Source: Pontibacillus salicampi (GTDB lineage: Bacteria > Bacillota > Bacilli > Bacillales > BH030062). From it: a stretch of DNA of 64,000 bases. The translations under genes and the position numbers were made by a program. Location: contig NZ_JBHLTP010000003.1 of assembly GCF_042434395.1 (NCBI RefSeq), forward strand, positions 248,001-312,000, in the 5' to 3' direction. The notes beneath the pieces were generated by a model that made no database searches, was not told the origin of the DNA, and worked only from the letters and a program-made list of their open reading frames with translations. Positions 7,426-16,544 of this stretch are shown piece by piece (positions within the stretch are counted from its first letter, which is position 1; the number at the start of each line of letters is the position of its first letter).

Positions 7426-9219
7426 ATGGCGCTAGAGAGACAAATGAGTGGCTATTTACGTGAAAGCCAAATTGATGAAAAGGTAAAATTAAAAGGTTGG
7501 GTGCAAAAACGACGTGATTTAGGAGGGCTTATCTTCATTGATCTTCGCGATCGCTCTGGAATTGTTCAAGTCGTTTTTAATCCAGAGGTCTCCAGTACAG
7601 CACTACAGACTGCTGAAAAAGTAAGATCAGAATACGTTATTGAAATAGAGGGAAGTGTTATCGCGAGAGACGAGGCTACAGTAAATCAAAATCTTGCTAC
7701 TGGCTCTATTGAAGTATTAGCAGATTCGATTACTATCTTGAATCAGTCTAAAAACCCTCCTTTTCTGCTTCAGGATGAGACAGATACATCGGAAGAGCTA
7801 AGGCTTAAATATCGTTATTTAGATTTGCGCCGTACACCATTACAAGAAACATTTAAATTACGCCACCAAGCCACTCAAGCAATTCGAACCTTCTTGAATA
7901 ATGAAGAATTTCTTGAAATGGAAACACCAATGCTGACTAAGAGTACACCTGAAGGGGCTCGTGACTATCTTGTACCGAGCCGTGTACATCCTGGTGAATT
8001 CTATGCGCTTCCACAATCACCGCAAATCTTCAAACAGCTCATTATGATGTCTGGGTTTGAGAAGTATTACCAAATAGCACGTTGTTTCCGGGATGAGGAC
8101 TTACGTGCTGATCGCCAGCCAGAGTTTACGCAAGTTGATATTGAGACTTCCTTTATGACTCAGGAAGATATCCAAGACATGACAGAGCGTATGATGAAGA
8201 AGGTTATGAAAGAAGTAAAAGGCATTGATATTACCACTCCATTTCCTCGCTTAAGGTATGATGAAGCAATGGAGCGCTATGGTTCTGATAAACCTGATAC
8301 TCGCTTTGGTTTAGAGCTGGTTACTATTTCAGAAATTGTGAAGCAGTCTGATTTTAAAGTATTTAGAACAGCTGTAGAACAAGGTGGAAGTGTAAGTGCT
8401 ATTAATGTAAAAGGAAAAGCATCTGAATACTCTAGAAAAGACATTGATAAGCTGACGGAGTTTGTGAGCATTTATGGCGCTAAAGGTCTAGCTTGGCTTA
8501 AACACAATGAAGGGGCATTCCAGGGTCCAATTAGCAAGTTTATACAAGGGGAAGAAGCAGAAAATCTACGTTCTGTATTGAATGTAGAAGATGGCGATCT
8601 GCTGCTGTTTGTGGCTGATAAGACATCTGTTGTCCAGGAGAGTCTTGGTGCACTGCGTCAAAAGCTTGCAAAAGAATTAGACCTTATCGATGATAGTACA
8701 TTTAATTTCCTTTGGGTAACAGATTGGCCATTGTTTGAATACGATGAAGACTTAGGTCGATATTTTGCAGCCCACCATCCGTTCACTATGCCAGAGCGAG
8801 AAGATATTCCTAAAATGGAAGAAGCGCCTGGCGAAGCACGAGCTCAGGCATATGACTTGGTATTGAACGGATATGAAATTGGAGGAGGAAGTCTGCGTAT
8901 TTATGAAAAAGAGCTGCAGGACAAAATGTTCGAAGTGCTTGGATTCAGTAAAGAGGAAGCAGAAGAGCAATTCGGCTTCCTGCTCGAAGCTCTTGAATAT
9001 GGAGCTCCACCACATGGTGGGATTGCACTTGGGTTTGACCGTTTTGTCATGATTCTGGCAGGGCGCACTAACCTTCGTGACACCATCCTATTCCCTAAAA
9101 CAGCATCAGCGTCAGACTTACTAACAGAAGCTCCTGACAGTGTGAGTACGGAGCAATTACACGAGCTACATTTAGAATTAAACGGCAAAGCTAAGCAAAA
9201 ACAAAATGAACAGGAATGA
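7426..9219 (+). CDS. aspS: aspartyl-tRNA synthetase (bacterial type)
   Basis: 597 residues, the usual bacterial length. An OB-fold anticodon-binding domain (about 15-105) is followed by the class II catalytic core with motif 2 FRDEDLRADRQPEFTQ, a GAD insertion domain (about 280-420), and motif 3 GIALGFDRFVM near the end. The ribosome site AAGGAGG lies in the last codons of hisS, so the two genes are tightly co-translated and share the T-box. The gene ends before a strong terminator. Confidence 0.98.
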   Translation: MALERQMSGYLRESQIDEKVKLKGWVQKRRDLGGLIFIDLRDRSGIVQVVFNPEVSSTALQTAEKVRSEYVIEIEGSVIARDEATVNQNLATGSIEVLADSITILNQSKNPPFLLQDETDTSEELRLKYRYLDLRRTPLQETFKLRHQATQAIRTFLNNEEFLEMETPMLTKSTPEGARDYLVPSRVHPGEFYALPQSPQIFKQLIMMSGFEKYYQIARCFRDEDLRADRQPEFTQVDIETSFMTQEDIQDMTERMMKKVMKEVKGIDITTPFPRLRYDEAMERYGSDKPDTRFGLELVTISEIVKQSDFKVFRTAVEQGGSVSAINVKGKASEYSRKDIDKLTEFVSIYGAKGLAWLKHNEGAFQGPISKFIQGEEAENLRSVLNVEDGDLLLFVADKTSVVQESLGALRQKLAKELDLIDDSTFNFLWVTDWPLFEYDEDLGRYFAAHHPFTMPEREDIPKMEEAPGEARAQAYDLVLNGYEIGGGSLRIYEKELQDKMFEVLGFSKEEAEEQFGFLLEALEYGAPPHGGIALGFDRFVMILAGRTNLRDTILFPKTASASDLLTEAPDSVSTEQLHELHLELNGKAKQKQNEQE

Positions 9220-9247
9220 GAAACCAATTCTCGTTTAAGACGGTTTT

Positions 9248-9288
9248 AGCTTGTAGAGAAACATAAGTTTTTCTACAAGCTTTTTTTA
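9248..9288 (+). terminator. hisS-aspS terminator
   Basis: AGCTTGTAGA (9248-9257) pairs with TCTACAAGCT (9272-9281), followed by TTTTTTT. Confidence 0.92.
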
Positions 9289-9593
9289 TTATGATGATAG
9301 TTAATATTTGTATATGGACTCCTTAAACACTGCTTTGAGAAAGCTCTACACATTCGTATTTATTCGCTCTGACCCTTTTGTACTGGATAAGCAGCTGAGA
9401 AGGAGGGGAGGGTTATTGGAAGGGGCATTAGGTATTGTTTCCTATCCACACTCCTCGGAAATATACGAACATCTGAGACACTTAGGAAGAGGGAGGAAGG
9501 AGAAGAGAAAGAGGCAAAGAGGTTATCCTTTTGTATAGACGTTGTTTCAGAAATGAGTATAAAAACCCAATTTCAATTACTAGTGCGAAGCAG
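9289..9593. other. no supported gene between aspS and the 6S RNA
   Basis: A 76-codon plus-strand frame (9308-9538) exists but has no ribosome site and a low-complexity, Arg/Lys-rich tail, and I recognise no family in it. In B. subtilis the tRNA-modification gene tcdA (yrvM) lies near this point, and nothing here resembles it. Left unassigned. Confidence 0.5.
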
Positions 9594-9622
9594 TTGATAG
9601 AATACCAGTTGTATGCTATGAT
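9594..9622 (+). promoter_or_regulatory. sigma-A promoter of 6S RNA
   Basis: TTGATA (9594-9599), 17-base spacer, TATGAT (9617-9622). The predicted start near 9630 coincides with the beginning of the 6S rod structure. Confidence 0.9.
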
Positions 9623-9630
9623 ACTTATAC

Positions 9631-9835
9631 AAACTTAACCAATCCTGATGTGTTCGTTAAGCATCCAAATCGTTTTGACCGAACATTTTATTTACGGGAA
9701 CCCGGTGTTTCCGAAGGGCGTGCAAGCCTCGTTGCTAACGAGAGGACGCACAAGCTTCGGAACAGGGCACCCACCTGCCAGCGTGCGGGTTCAAAACATT
9801 GGCTTTAAGACGGCACGATTGGGATTGGTTGTTGT
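9631..9835 (+). ncRNA. ssrS: 6S RNA (BsrA/6S-1 type)
   Basis: About 200 nt. The ends close as a stem: AACCAATCC (9637-9645) with GGATTGGTT (9822-9830). The 5' arm CCTGATGTGTTCGTT and the later CGGGAACCCGGTGTTT segment match my memory of B. subtilis 6S-1 RNA, which also lies just downstream of aspS. 6S RNA mimics an open promoter and sequesters sigma-A RNA polymerase in stationary phase. Exact ends are estimated from the promoter and closing stem. Confidence 0.88.
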
Positions 9836-9841
9836 ACATAA

Positions 9842-9871
9842 AAAGGCCTTGAGGGTATCCTCAAGGCCTTT
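9842..9871. terminator. terminator shared by 6S RNA and the rsfA-like gene
   Basis: AAAGGCCTTGAGG (9842-9854) pairs perfectly with CCTCAAGGCCTTT (9859-9871) around a 4-base loop. The U-tract is better on the minus strand, so it mainly serves the rsfA-like gene. Confidence 0.88.
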
Positions 9872-9883
9872 CGTGTGTCTATG

Positions 9884-10600
9884 TTACTTAGCAACTTGCT
9901 CTAAATTACCGTTTTTCTCCATTCGGAACGCTGCTTTAGATTGATCGTCTTCATCGAAGACCACCATTTTACGTGCGCGATCCATTATCTGGATTAATAC
10001 TTGGTAGTCTTCCTGAACTGCATTATATTGCTTTTCTATATATTGTATTTTCTGCTCTAGCTTGGCTTTCTCTTCTTTCAGCACAGCATTCTCTTGTTCT
10101 AGTTCCATAGCTTTAGATTGAGACTTACTAGAAGCATGATAATGGTTTCTTAGTGCTTTTACTTGTCGTATAACGTGTTCAAAGGTAATTTCTTCTTCCT
10201 GGTTTTGATACACGGGCTCTTGGTATGAAATAGGTGCAGCTGGTTCAGATGTTTTCTGGGTAGCTGGCTTCCAGCCCATTTCTTCCTGGTCCTCTTCCGA
10301 GAATACCATCGTAGAAGTAAATGGTTTTCTGTCTACCTTTTGCTGGCTTGCTATAGCTCGTTTTTTCTCTTTTCGCTGTCGTTTTGCTATATCGATAGCT
10401 TGAATATATTTTTTGCGTACCTCTGCATTCCATCTAAATCCGCATGCAGCTGAGGTACGATTCAAGTGATCTCCCACCTCATCAAATGCCTTTAGCTGTG
10501 TGCTGCCCTCTCGAATATGACGTAATACCGTCTCTGCTAAAAGTAAATCATCCTCATGAGACCAGGCGTCTTGCCTTACTTTAACCATATTGTTTTCCAT
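9884..10600 (-). CDS. RsfA-family transcriptional regulator
   Basis: 238 residues. The N-terminal 60 or so form a Myb/SANT-like helix-turn-helix (VRQDAWSHEDDLLLAETVL ... TSAACGFRWNAEVR) typical of RsfA, the prespore regulator that tunes sigma-F genes. Residues about 165-215 form a heptad-rich coiled coil (LEQENAVLKEEKAKLEQKI), which suggests a dimer. The ATG at 10600 has AAAGGAG 8 bases upstream. Bacillaceae carry several RsfA paralogues (RsfA, YlbO), so I give the family and not the exact orthologue. It lies convergent to the 6S gene and downstream of rarA. Confidence 0.85.
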   Translation of the reverse strand: MENNMVKVRQDAWSHEDDLLLAETVLRHIREGSTQLKAFDEVGDHLNRTSAACGFRWNAEVRKKYIQAIDIAKRQRKEKKRAIASQQKVDRKPFTSTMVFSEEDQEEMGWKPATQKTSEPAAPISYQEPVYQNQEEEITFEHVIRQVKALRNHYHASSKSQSKAMELEQENAVLKEEKAKLEQKIQYIEKQYNAVQEDYQVLIQIMDRARKMVVFDEDDQSKAAFRMEKNGNLEQVAK

Positions 10601-10772
10601 CTCCGTATCTCCTTTATCCTTTTGTAATTTAATAGAACTAGTTTGTGAATGTGAGTTGTCAGCTGTACCAAAATCTCTGACATTATCATGTTCGTGATGT
10701 GGTTGGCTGTTTTCTTTAGTGTCTATTGTTAACGGATAATTGGAAAATATACCTTTCCTATGGAGATATTTG

Positions 10773-12050
10773 TTATTTTTTCTTATTTTCTATGCTTTCA
10801 TATACCTGACTCAGTCCTTTTTCGAACTTTCCTGTCTTTTTCGGTGAATAGTAGACAGCGTTTTTAATAGAATCCGGTAAATATTGCTGATTCACCCAGG
10901 CATTTTCGTAGTTATGAGGATACTTATATTCAATACCGTGGCCGAGATACTCAGCACCTTTATAATGGCTGTCCTTTAAGTGCTTTGGTACGTCTCCGCT
11001 TTTTCCCTTTCTAATATCGCTAAGTGCTGCATCTAACGCTTTATATGCTGAATTTGATTTAGGGGATAGCGCTAGTTCCACAATCGAGTTGGCTAGAGGG
11101 ATCCTTGCTTCAGGGAAGCCTAACCGTTCTGCGGCTTCTACAGCAGCGATGGCCCTTGGACCTGCTTGGGGATTGGCAAGACCAATATCCTCATAAGCAA
11201 TGACAATCATCCTTCGAGCGATGCTATCTAAGTCTCCGGCTTCAATTAGTCTCCCTAAATAATGGAGGGAAGCTTGCACATCGCTTCCTCTTATGGACTT
11301 TTGAAAAGCAGACAATACATCATAATGCGCATCTCCATCCCTATCATGAGAAAAGCTTTTCTTCTGCATACACTGCTCTGCTGTTTCTAAATCGATATAA
11401 ACTACACCATTGTTATTTTCAGGTGTAGAGAATACAGCTAGCTCTAGGCCATTTAAAGCTGCTCGTAAATCTCCGTTTGAGGAAAAAGCGAAATGGTTCA
11501 TAGCCTCCTTTGTTATATCAATTGTATATTGACCTACACCATATGTTTCATCCTTTATAGCTTTTTGCAAAGCTTCCTTTACATCGCCTACCTCGAGCTT
11601 TTCCACTTCAAATAAATGACAACGACTTCGTATGGCTGGATTAATAGAATGATATGGATTGCTTGTGGTACATCCTATCAAGGTAAGAAGGTTACTTTCG
11701 ATATGTGGAAGCAAGAAATCTTGCTTGGCTTTATCAAGCCGATGTACTTCATCAAGGATAATGACCAAATGTCCAGACATTTTAGCTTCCTCAACAGCTA
11801 TTTCCATATCCTTTTTCTTATCTGTAACTGCGTTTAAGGTTTTCGCCTTCAAGTGTAATGTTTTTGCTAATGCCATGGCCATGGAGGTTTTTCCTGTACC
11901 AGGGGGTCCGAATAAAATCATAGAGGCTAGGCGGTTTGCTTCTACCATTCTCCGAATCATCTTTCCTTCTCCGACCAAATGGTGCTGTCCGATAATATCA
12001 TTAATATGCTGCGGTCTCATTCGAAACGCTAATGGTTGTTGGTTCATCAT
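10773..12050 (-). CDS. rarA: replication-associated recombination ATPase RarA (MgsA)
   Basis: 425 residues. An AAA+ ATPase of the clamp-loader clade that acts at stalled forks. Walker A GPPGTGKT at 48-55, Walker B DEVH at 100-103, then sensor residues in the IRSRCHLFEV region and the C-terminal tetramerisation domain ending near PKKTGKF. Start ATG-ATG at 12050. The location near aspS is the same as yrvN of B. subtilis. The 172-base gap to the downstream rsfA-like gene shows no clear terminator. Confidence 0.96.
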   Translation of the reverse strand: MMNQQPLAFRMRPQHINDIIGQHHLVGEGKMIRRMVEANRLASMILFGPPGTGKTSMAMALAKTLHLKAKTLNAVTDKKKDMEIAVEEAKMSGHLVIILDEVHRLDKAKQDFLLPHIESNLLTLIGCTTSNPYHSINPAIRSRCHLFEVEKLEVGDVKEALQKAIKDETYGVGQYTIDITKEAMNHFAFSSNGDLRAALNGLELAVFSTPENNNGVVYIDLETAEQCMQKKSFSHDRDGDAHYDVLSAFQKSIRGSDVQASLHYLGRLIEAGDLDSIARRMIVIAYEDIGLANPQAGPRAIAAVEAAERLGFPEARIPLANSIVELALSPKSNSAYKALDAALSDIRKGKSGDVPKHLKDSHYKGAEYLGHGIEYKYPHNYENAWVNQQYLPDSIKNAVYYSPKKTGKFEKGLSQVYESIENKKK

Positions 12051-12245
12051 AGAAACTCCTTACATCCTGTTTTTCTATCTAAATCTTTACTTTCTTTGTC
12101 TGGAGATTTATAGTAAATAGTTGGTGTATATGGTACATGTACGTTTTGCATTCCTCTTAAACATTATAATGAAGGAACGTGAGCTCCTAAAGTTATTCTT
12201 TAGCTTAAAGATACAGCACATAAAATGCAAGGGAAGTGTCGTTCA

Positions 12246-12254
12246 TGCTATAAT
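12246..12254 (+). promoter_or_regulatory. extended -10 element upstream of yczE-like/cymR
   Basis: TGC directly before TATAAT (12249-12254) forms an extended -10. The -35 position (TGCAAG, 12226-12231) is poor. It is 49 bases before the next start codon. Confidence 0.4.
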
Positions 12255-12302
12255 AGCAATGTTTGCATACTTTAGGATCCAATCGCAGAAAGGGTTAGCG
12301 AT

Positions 12303-13037
12303 ATGACACAACAACAAGTAATACATGGTACAATGAAACAAAAGCAGCGAGGTGCAAGGGAACAGCTTATACGCTGGGCTTTTTTTGTCATAGGCTTAAT
12401 TATTCTTGCCTTCGGAATTGCGTTGACTATTAAAGGAAAGCAGCTTGGGATAGGTCCATGGGATGTGTTTCATGTTGGGCTCCATAAACAGCTAGGCTTA
12501 ACTGTTGGAACCTGGTCTATTATTGCTGGCATAGTAGTAGTGGGCTTTACCTCTATTATAACCAAGACTCTCCCACAAATTGGTACTATTTTGAATATGG
12601 TGCTTATTGGGGTATTTATTGATATTTTTTCTTTCTTGCTCCCAGAGCCTGAAACGCTATTATCTTCTATTATAATATTTGCAATTGGACTGGTTATTTT
12701 AGCTTATGGAATAGGAATTTATGTGGCACCGGAGCTAGGTGCAGGTCCAAGAGACGGACTTATGCTCGTTATTAGAGATAGGACAGGATGGAAAGTTCAA
12801 TGGGTTAGAAATGGTATTGAAATAACGGTATTCCTTCTAGGGTGGCTCCTTGGAGGACCGGTTGGAGTAGGTACTGTTATTATTGCTTTTTTCTTAGGAA
12901 GCTTAGTAGGATATACATTACCACAAACGAAAAAATGGTTAGATATTTGTATTCAAAGAGGTGAAAGAAATGAAAATCTCAACAAAGGGTCGTTACGGAC
13001 TGACCATCATGATCGCGCTAGCCAAGAAATACGGTGA
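12303..13037 (+). CDS. YczE/YyaS/YitT-family integral membrane protein
   Basis: 244 residues with about five hydrophobic segments (roughly 25-45, 65-85, 95-115, 120-140, 175-215). Two related motifs, GIGPWDVFHVGL (50-61) and GAGPRDGLML (near 145), mark the COG2364 YczE family. In B. subtilis YczE is needed for surfactin regulation and bacillomycin-type production by an unknown mechanism; the role here is not known. GAAAGGG lies 8 bases before the ATG. Its 3' end overlaps cymR by 68 bases in another frame, unusually long, and the last 25 or so residues are probably not conserved. Confidence 0.82.
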   Translation: MTQQQVIHGTMKQKQRGAREQLIRWAFFVIGLIILAFGIALTIKGKQLGIGPWDVFHVGLHKQLGLTVGTWSIIAGIVVVGFTSIITKTLPQIGTILNMVLIGVFIDIFSFLLPEPETLLSSIIIFAIGLVILAYGIGIYVAPELGAGPRDGLMLVIRDRTGWKVQWVRNGIEITVFLLGWLLGGPVGVGTVIIAFFLGSLVGYTLPQTKKWLDICIQRGERNENLNKGSLRTDHHDRASQEIR

Positions 13038-13389
13038 AGGTCCTATTTCATTAAAATCTATTGCACGAGATCATCATTTATCAGAGCACTATTTAGAACA
13101 GCTCATTGCTCCATTGCGAAACGCTGGCTTAGTAAGGAGTGTCAGAGGAGCATATGGGGGGTACATGCTTACTCGTAATCCAGATCAAATAACATCAGGC
13201 GATGTTATCCGTGTCCTGGAGGGACCCATCAGCCCGGTGGAAGGGATTGAAGATGAGGAGCCTGCCAAAAAGGCTTTATGGATGAGAGTGCGAGATGCTG
13301 TCAAAGATGTATTAGATACCACTACTCTATATGATCTGGCAGAGCATGACGAGGATGACGATCAAGAAGCATATATGTTCTATATTTAA
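12970..13389 (+). CDS. cymR: cysteine metabolism repressor CymR (Rrf2 family)
   Basis: 139 residues. Winged-helix Rrf2 repressor that, with CysK, shuts off cystine uptake and cysteine synthesis genes when cysteine is plentiful. The sequence runs MKISTKGRYGLTIMI ... LSEHYLEQLI ... GAYGGYML ... EGPISPVE, closely matching B. subtilis CymR in length and C-terminus (QEAYMFYI). The cysteine cluster of Fe-S Rrf2 relatives such as IscR is absent, as expected. I take the ATG at 12970, with AGAGGTGA upstream, over the GTG at 12961. It precedes iscS by 36 bases, as in B. subtilis. Confidence 0.95.
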   Translation: MKISTKGRYGLTIMIALAKKYGEGPISLKSIARDHHLSEHYLEQLIAPLRNAGLVRSVRGAYGGYMLTRNPDQITSGDVIRVLEGPISPVEGIEDEEPAKKALWMRVRDAVKDVLDTTTLYDLAEHDEDDDQEAYMFYI

Positions 13390-13425
13390 TGCCGATTTAT
13401 TTAATTTACAAAGTGAGGGATCTTT

Positions 13426-14571
13426 ATGGCATCGATTTATTTAGACCACGCCGCAACGACACCGGTCAGTCCAGAGGTCGTCGAGGCAATGGTCCCTATC
13501 TATCAAGAGGTTTATGGAAACCCATCAAGTGTTCATTCTTATGGGAGAAAAGCTCGTAAAATTCTAGATGACGCCAGAAAAATTATCGCAAATGCCCTGG
13601 GAGCGGTGGAGAAGGAAATTATCTTTACTAGCGGTGGAACAGAAGCTGACAATCTGGCACTCATCGGAGCAGCAAAAGCTCATCAACATCTCGGAAAGCA
13701 TATTATAACTACGCAGGTGGAGCACCATGCAGTACTGCATCCCGCTGAATACTTGGAAGAAGAAGGATTTGATGTTACTTACCTTTCTGTTAATGAGGAG
13801 GGCTTAATATCAATTGATGAATTAAAGGATGCTTTAAGAGAGGACACGATTTTAGTATCTGTAATGTATGTGAATAATGAAACAGGTAGTATTCAGCCAA
13901 TCGCAGAGATTGGTTCCATTCTAGAGGATCATCAGGCGCTGCTTCATACAGACGCGGTACAGGCATTCGGAGCTATGCCTATTAATGTAAAAACGTTAAA
14001 TGTGGACATGCTTACTATTACTGCGCATAAAATTAATGGTCCTAAAGGAATTGGAGCATTGTATGCTAAAGAAGGGCTTTCGTTGCATCCTTCTCTGCAT
14101 GGAGGAGAACAGGAGCGAAAACGGAGACCTGGTACTGAAAATACAGTAGCAGCACATGGCTTTGCTCAAGCGGTGCAAACAGTAAAGGAAAATCAAAAAG
14201 AACGCCTGCGAGCATATAAGCACTACAAAAAGCTATTTCTTGATACACTTAGGGAAGAAGGTGTAGATTACGACATCAACGGAGGGAGAATTAACATTCC
14301 GTCTATTATTAATATACACTTTCCAGGGACAAACGTGGAGACGCTTCTTACCAATTTTGATTTGGATGGAATAGCTGCTTCAAGTGGTTCCGCATGTACA
14401 GCAGGATCCGTAGAACCTTCCCACGTGTTGAGTGCGATGTTTGGGGAAGGTCATGAACGTACAACTAGTTCGGTTCGATTTAGCTTCGGACTTGCCAATA
14501 CAGAAGAGAATGTACAAGAAGGTGCGAGAAAAGTAGCCAGTATTGTACAACGTTTAACGAAAACATCATAA
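13426..14571 (+). CDS. iscS: cysteine desulfurase (tRNA thiolation type, YrvO-like)
   Basis: 381 residues. PLP enzyme that takes sulfur from cysteine as a persulfide. PLP lysine K202 in HKINGPKG, H100 and D176 around the cofactor, and catalytic C324 in SSGSACTAGS, the class I loop. Located directly before mnmA (1-base gap after the stop), so the likely acceptor is MnmA for 2-thiouridine in tRNA, as with B. subtilis YrvO. Start ATG at 13426, after AAAGTGAGG. Confidence 0.95.
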   Translation: MASIYLDHAATTPVSPEVVEAMVPIYQEVYGNPSSVHSYGRKARKILDDARKIIANALGAVEKEIIFTSGGTEADNLALIGAAKAHQHLGKHIITTQVEHHAVLHPAEYLEEEGFDVTYLSVNEEGLISIDELKDALREDTILVSVMYVNNETGSIQPIAEIGSILEDHQALLHTDAVQAFGAMPINVKTLNVDMLTITAHKINGPKGIGALYAKEGLSLHPSLHGGEQERKRRPGTENTVAAHGFAQAVQTVKENQKERLRAYKHYKKLFLDTLREEGVDYDINGGRINIPSIINIHFPGTNVETLLTNFDLDGIAASSGSACTAGSVEPSHVLSAMFGEGHERTTSSVRFSFGLANTEENVQEGARKVASIVQRLTKTS

Positions 14572-14584
14572 GGTGGTGACAAGC

Positions 14585-15697
14585 ATGAAAGAACCTAAAG
14601 ACACACGGGTTGTCGTTGGTATGTCCGGTGGTGTAGATTCCTCTGTTGCAGCGCTGTTATTAAAACAACAAGGCTATGACGTAGTAGGTATATTTATGAA
14701 AAACTGGGATGATACAGATGAAAATGGTGTCTGTACAGCAACCGAAGACTATGATGATGTCATTCGAGTATGTAACCAACTAGACATCCCCTACTTTGCT
14801 GTCAATTTTGAAAAACAATATTGGGATAAAGTATTCACGTACTTTCTTGACGAATACAAGGCAGGACGTACACCTAATCCGGACGTTATGTGCAACAAGG
14901 AAATTAAATTTAAAGCTTTCCTTGACCATGCTCTGGCTCTAGGAGCAGATTACGTAGCAACTGGACACTATGCCCAGGTTCGCAAAAATGGAGAACATTA
15001 TGAAATGCTGCGTGGGAAAGACAATAATAAAGATCAAACATATTTCTTAAATCAATTGTCACAAGACGTACTAGCTAGAGTTATGTTCCCGCTTGGGCAT
15101 TTGGATAAAAGTGATGTACGGGAAATTGCAAAAGAAAATGATTTAGCAACAGCTGCCAAAAAGGATTCTACTGGTATTTGCTTCATTGGAGAGCGTAATT
15201 TTAAGGAGTTCCTTAGTCAATATATTCCAGCGCAGCCTGGAAATATGGTGACAATGGATGGCGAAGTGAAAGGAAAGCATGATGGCCTTATGTATTATAC
15301 ATTAGGTCAACGCCAGGGGTTAGGTATTGGCGGTCCCGGTGAACCATGGTTTGTTATTGGTAAAAATGTCAAAGATAACATCCTTTATGTCGGTCAAGGC
15401 TACCACAATGATTATCTCTATTCAAACGGACTGGAAGCATCTGAAATCAATTGGACATCTGGTGAAGCTCCAACAGAACCGTTTACGTGTACAGCGAAAT
15501 TTCGTTATCGTCAAGATGATAGTGAAGTTACAGTAACACCAGTAGATGGTACTCATGCGAAGGTAGAGTTTCATGAAGCAGAACGCGCTATTACACCAGG
15601 ACAAGCAGTCGTGTTTTATGATGGAGAGGTTTGTTTAGGTGGCGGAACCATTGATGAAGTAGTAAAGCAGGACGAATATTTAACGTATGTCGGATAA
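14585..15697 (+). CDS. mnmA: tRNA-specific 2-thiouridylase
   Basis: 370 residues. Thiolates the wobble uridine of tRNA for Lys, Glu and Gln using ATP and a persulfide from the adjacent desulfurase. PP-loop GMSGGVDSS at 12-20, catalytic C103 (DVMCNKE) and C199 (STGICFIGE), both present. The ATG at 14585 is chosen over GTG codons at 14573 and 14576 because AGGTGG (14571-14576) is then correctly spaced at 8 bases and the N-terminus matches the family. Confidence 0.97.
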   Translation: MKEPKDTRVVVGMSGGVDSSVAALLLKQQGYDVVGIFMKNWDDTDENGVCTATEDYDDVIRVCNQLDIPYFAVNFEKQYWDKVFTYFLDEYKAGRTPNPDVMCNKEIKFKAFLDHALALGADYVATGHYAQVRKNGEHYEMLRGKDNNKDQTYFLNQLSQDVLARVMFPLGHLDKSDVREIAKENDLATAAKKDSTGICFIGERNFKEFLSQYIPAQPGNMVTMDGEVKGKHDGLMYYTLGQRQGLGIGGPGEPWFVIGKNVKDNILYVGQGYHNDYLYSNGLEASEINWTSGEAPTEPFTCTAKFRYRQDDSEVTVTPVDGTHAKVEFHEAERAITPGQAVVFYDGEVCLGGGTIDEVVKQDEYLTYVG

Positions 15698-15738
15698 TAT
15701 TTACCTGTATCTATAGCTGCTCTCTATCGGGAGAGAGG

Positions 15739-15774
15739 AATCCTAGCATCGGAAAGGTGATGCTAGGATTTTTC
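15739..15774 (+). terminator. mnmA terminator
   Basis: AATCCTAGCATC (15739-15750) with GATGCTAGGATT (15759-15770), then Ts. A smaller CTCTC/GAGAG hairpin lies just upstream (15720-15737). Confidence 0.9.
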
Positions 15775-15856
15775 ATACTATGATAAAATAGATATAGATT
15801 TTATCATGGACGAATGGTAATAACAGAAAAGCACAAAGCGATACGGAGGAATTAGG

Positions 15857-16528
15857 ATGGATTACCTGGAGAAAGGCATACAATACATGCAAGATCAAGA
15901 ATACGAAGAAGCGGCAAAGCAGTTCACACAAGCAATTGAAGAGAAACCAGAGGAGCCGCTTGGTTATATAAATTTCGGTAACTTATTAATGCACATGAAT
16001 GATTTAGAGCGAGCAGCGCGTTTTTTTGAAAAAGCCATTGAATTAGATGAATCAGCTGCTACAGCATACTATGGGTTAGGAAATGTCTATTATGAGCAAG
16101 GAGAGTACGCTAAAGCAATGGCTCCTTTCCAGCAAGCTATACAGTATGGATTGGAAGAGAGTGACGCTTATTATATGCTTGGTTTAACTTTGCTGTATCA
16201 GGAACAATTCAAGCCTGCCATGCCTTATTTGTTACGGGCGACTGAACTGACTCCAGAGGATGAGGAGAAAATGTTTCAGTATGGGTTGTGTCTTGCACAG
16301 TTAGATATGATTGACGAAGCTATTACCACATTTCACCGAGTGCTCGAGCTGAACGAAAGTCACAGTGATGCTCATTATAATTTAGGTGTGTCTGCCTTAT
16401 TTAAGGAGGAGGCGCATCTAGCGTTAGACCATTTCAATAAAGCATTAACAATTCAACCGGATCACATTCTGGCCTCCCATGCTAAAGCAAAAGTGGAAGA
16501 GGCATTAAGCGGCCATAACGAGGAGTAG
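15857..16528 (+). CDS. tetratricopeptide-repeat protein (YrrB-like)
   Basis: 223 residues made almost wholly of six TPR units of 34 residues (for example YINFGNLLMHMNDLERAARFF, AYYGLGNVYYEQGEYAKAM). No signal peptide or other domain, so a cytoplasmic scaffold. B. subtilis YrrB occupies the same place between mnmA and recD2; its partner is not established. AACGGAGG-type site before ATG 15857, and a 16-base gap to recD2 indicates one operon. Confidence 0.88.
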   Translation: MDYLEKGIQYMQDQEYEEAAKQFTQAIEEKPEEPLGYINFGNLLMHMNDLERAARFFEKAIELDESAATAYYGLGNVYYEQGEYAKAMAPFQQAIQYGLEESDAYYMLGLTLLYQEQFKPAMPYLLRATELTPEDEEKMFQYGLCLAQLDMIDEAITTFHRVLELNESHSDAHYNLGVSALFKEEAHLALDHFNKALTIQPDHILASHAKAKVEEALSGHNEE

Positions 16529-16544
16529 TAAAGGAGAAAGCGCA

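Noticed and set aside
9308..9538. 76-codon plus-strand frame after aspS
   Set aside because: No ribosome site, low-complexity basic tail, and no recognised family.
10601..10772. Minus-strand frame open in phase upstream of the rsfA-like ATG for over 50 codons
   Set aside because: No ATG, GTG or TTG start in it, and the ATG at 10600 has a well-placed ribosome site. Probably chance.
12121..12306. 61-codon plus-strand frame between rarA and the yczE-like gene
   Set aside because: No ribosome site; covers the probable promoter, and composition is unlike a real protein.
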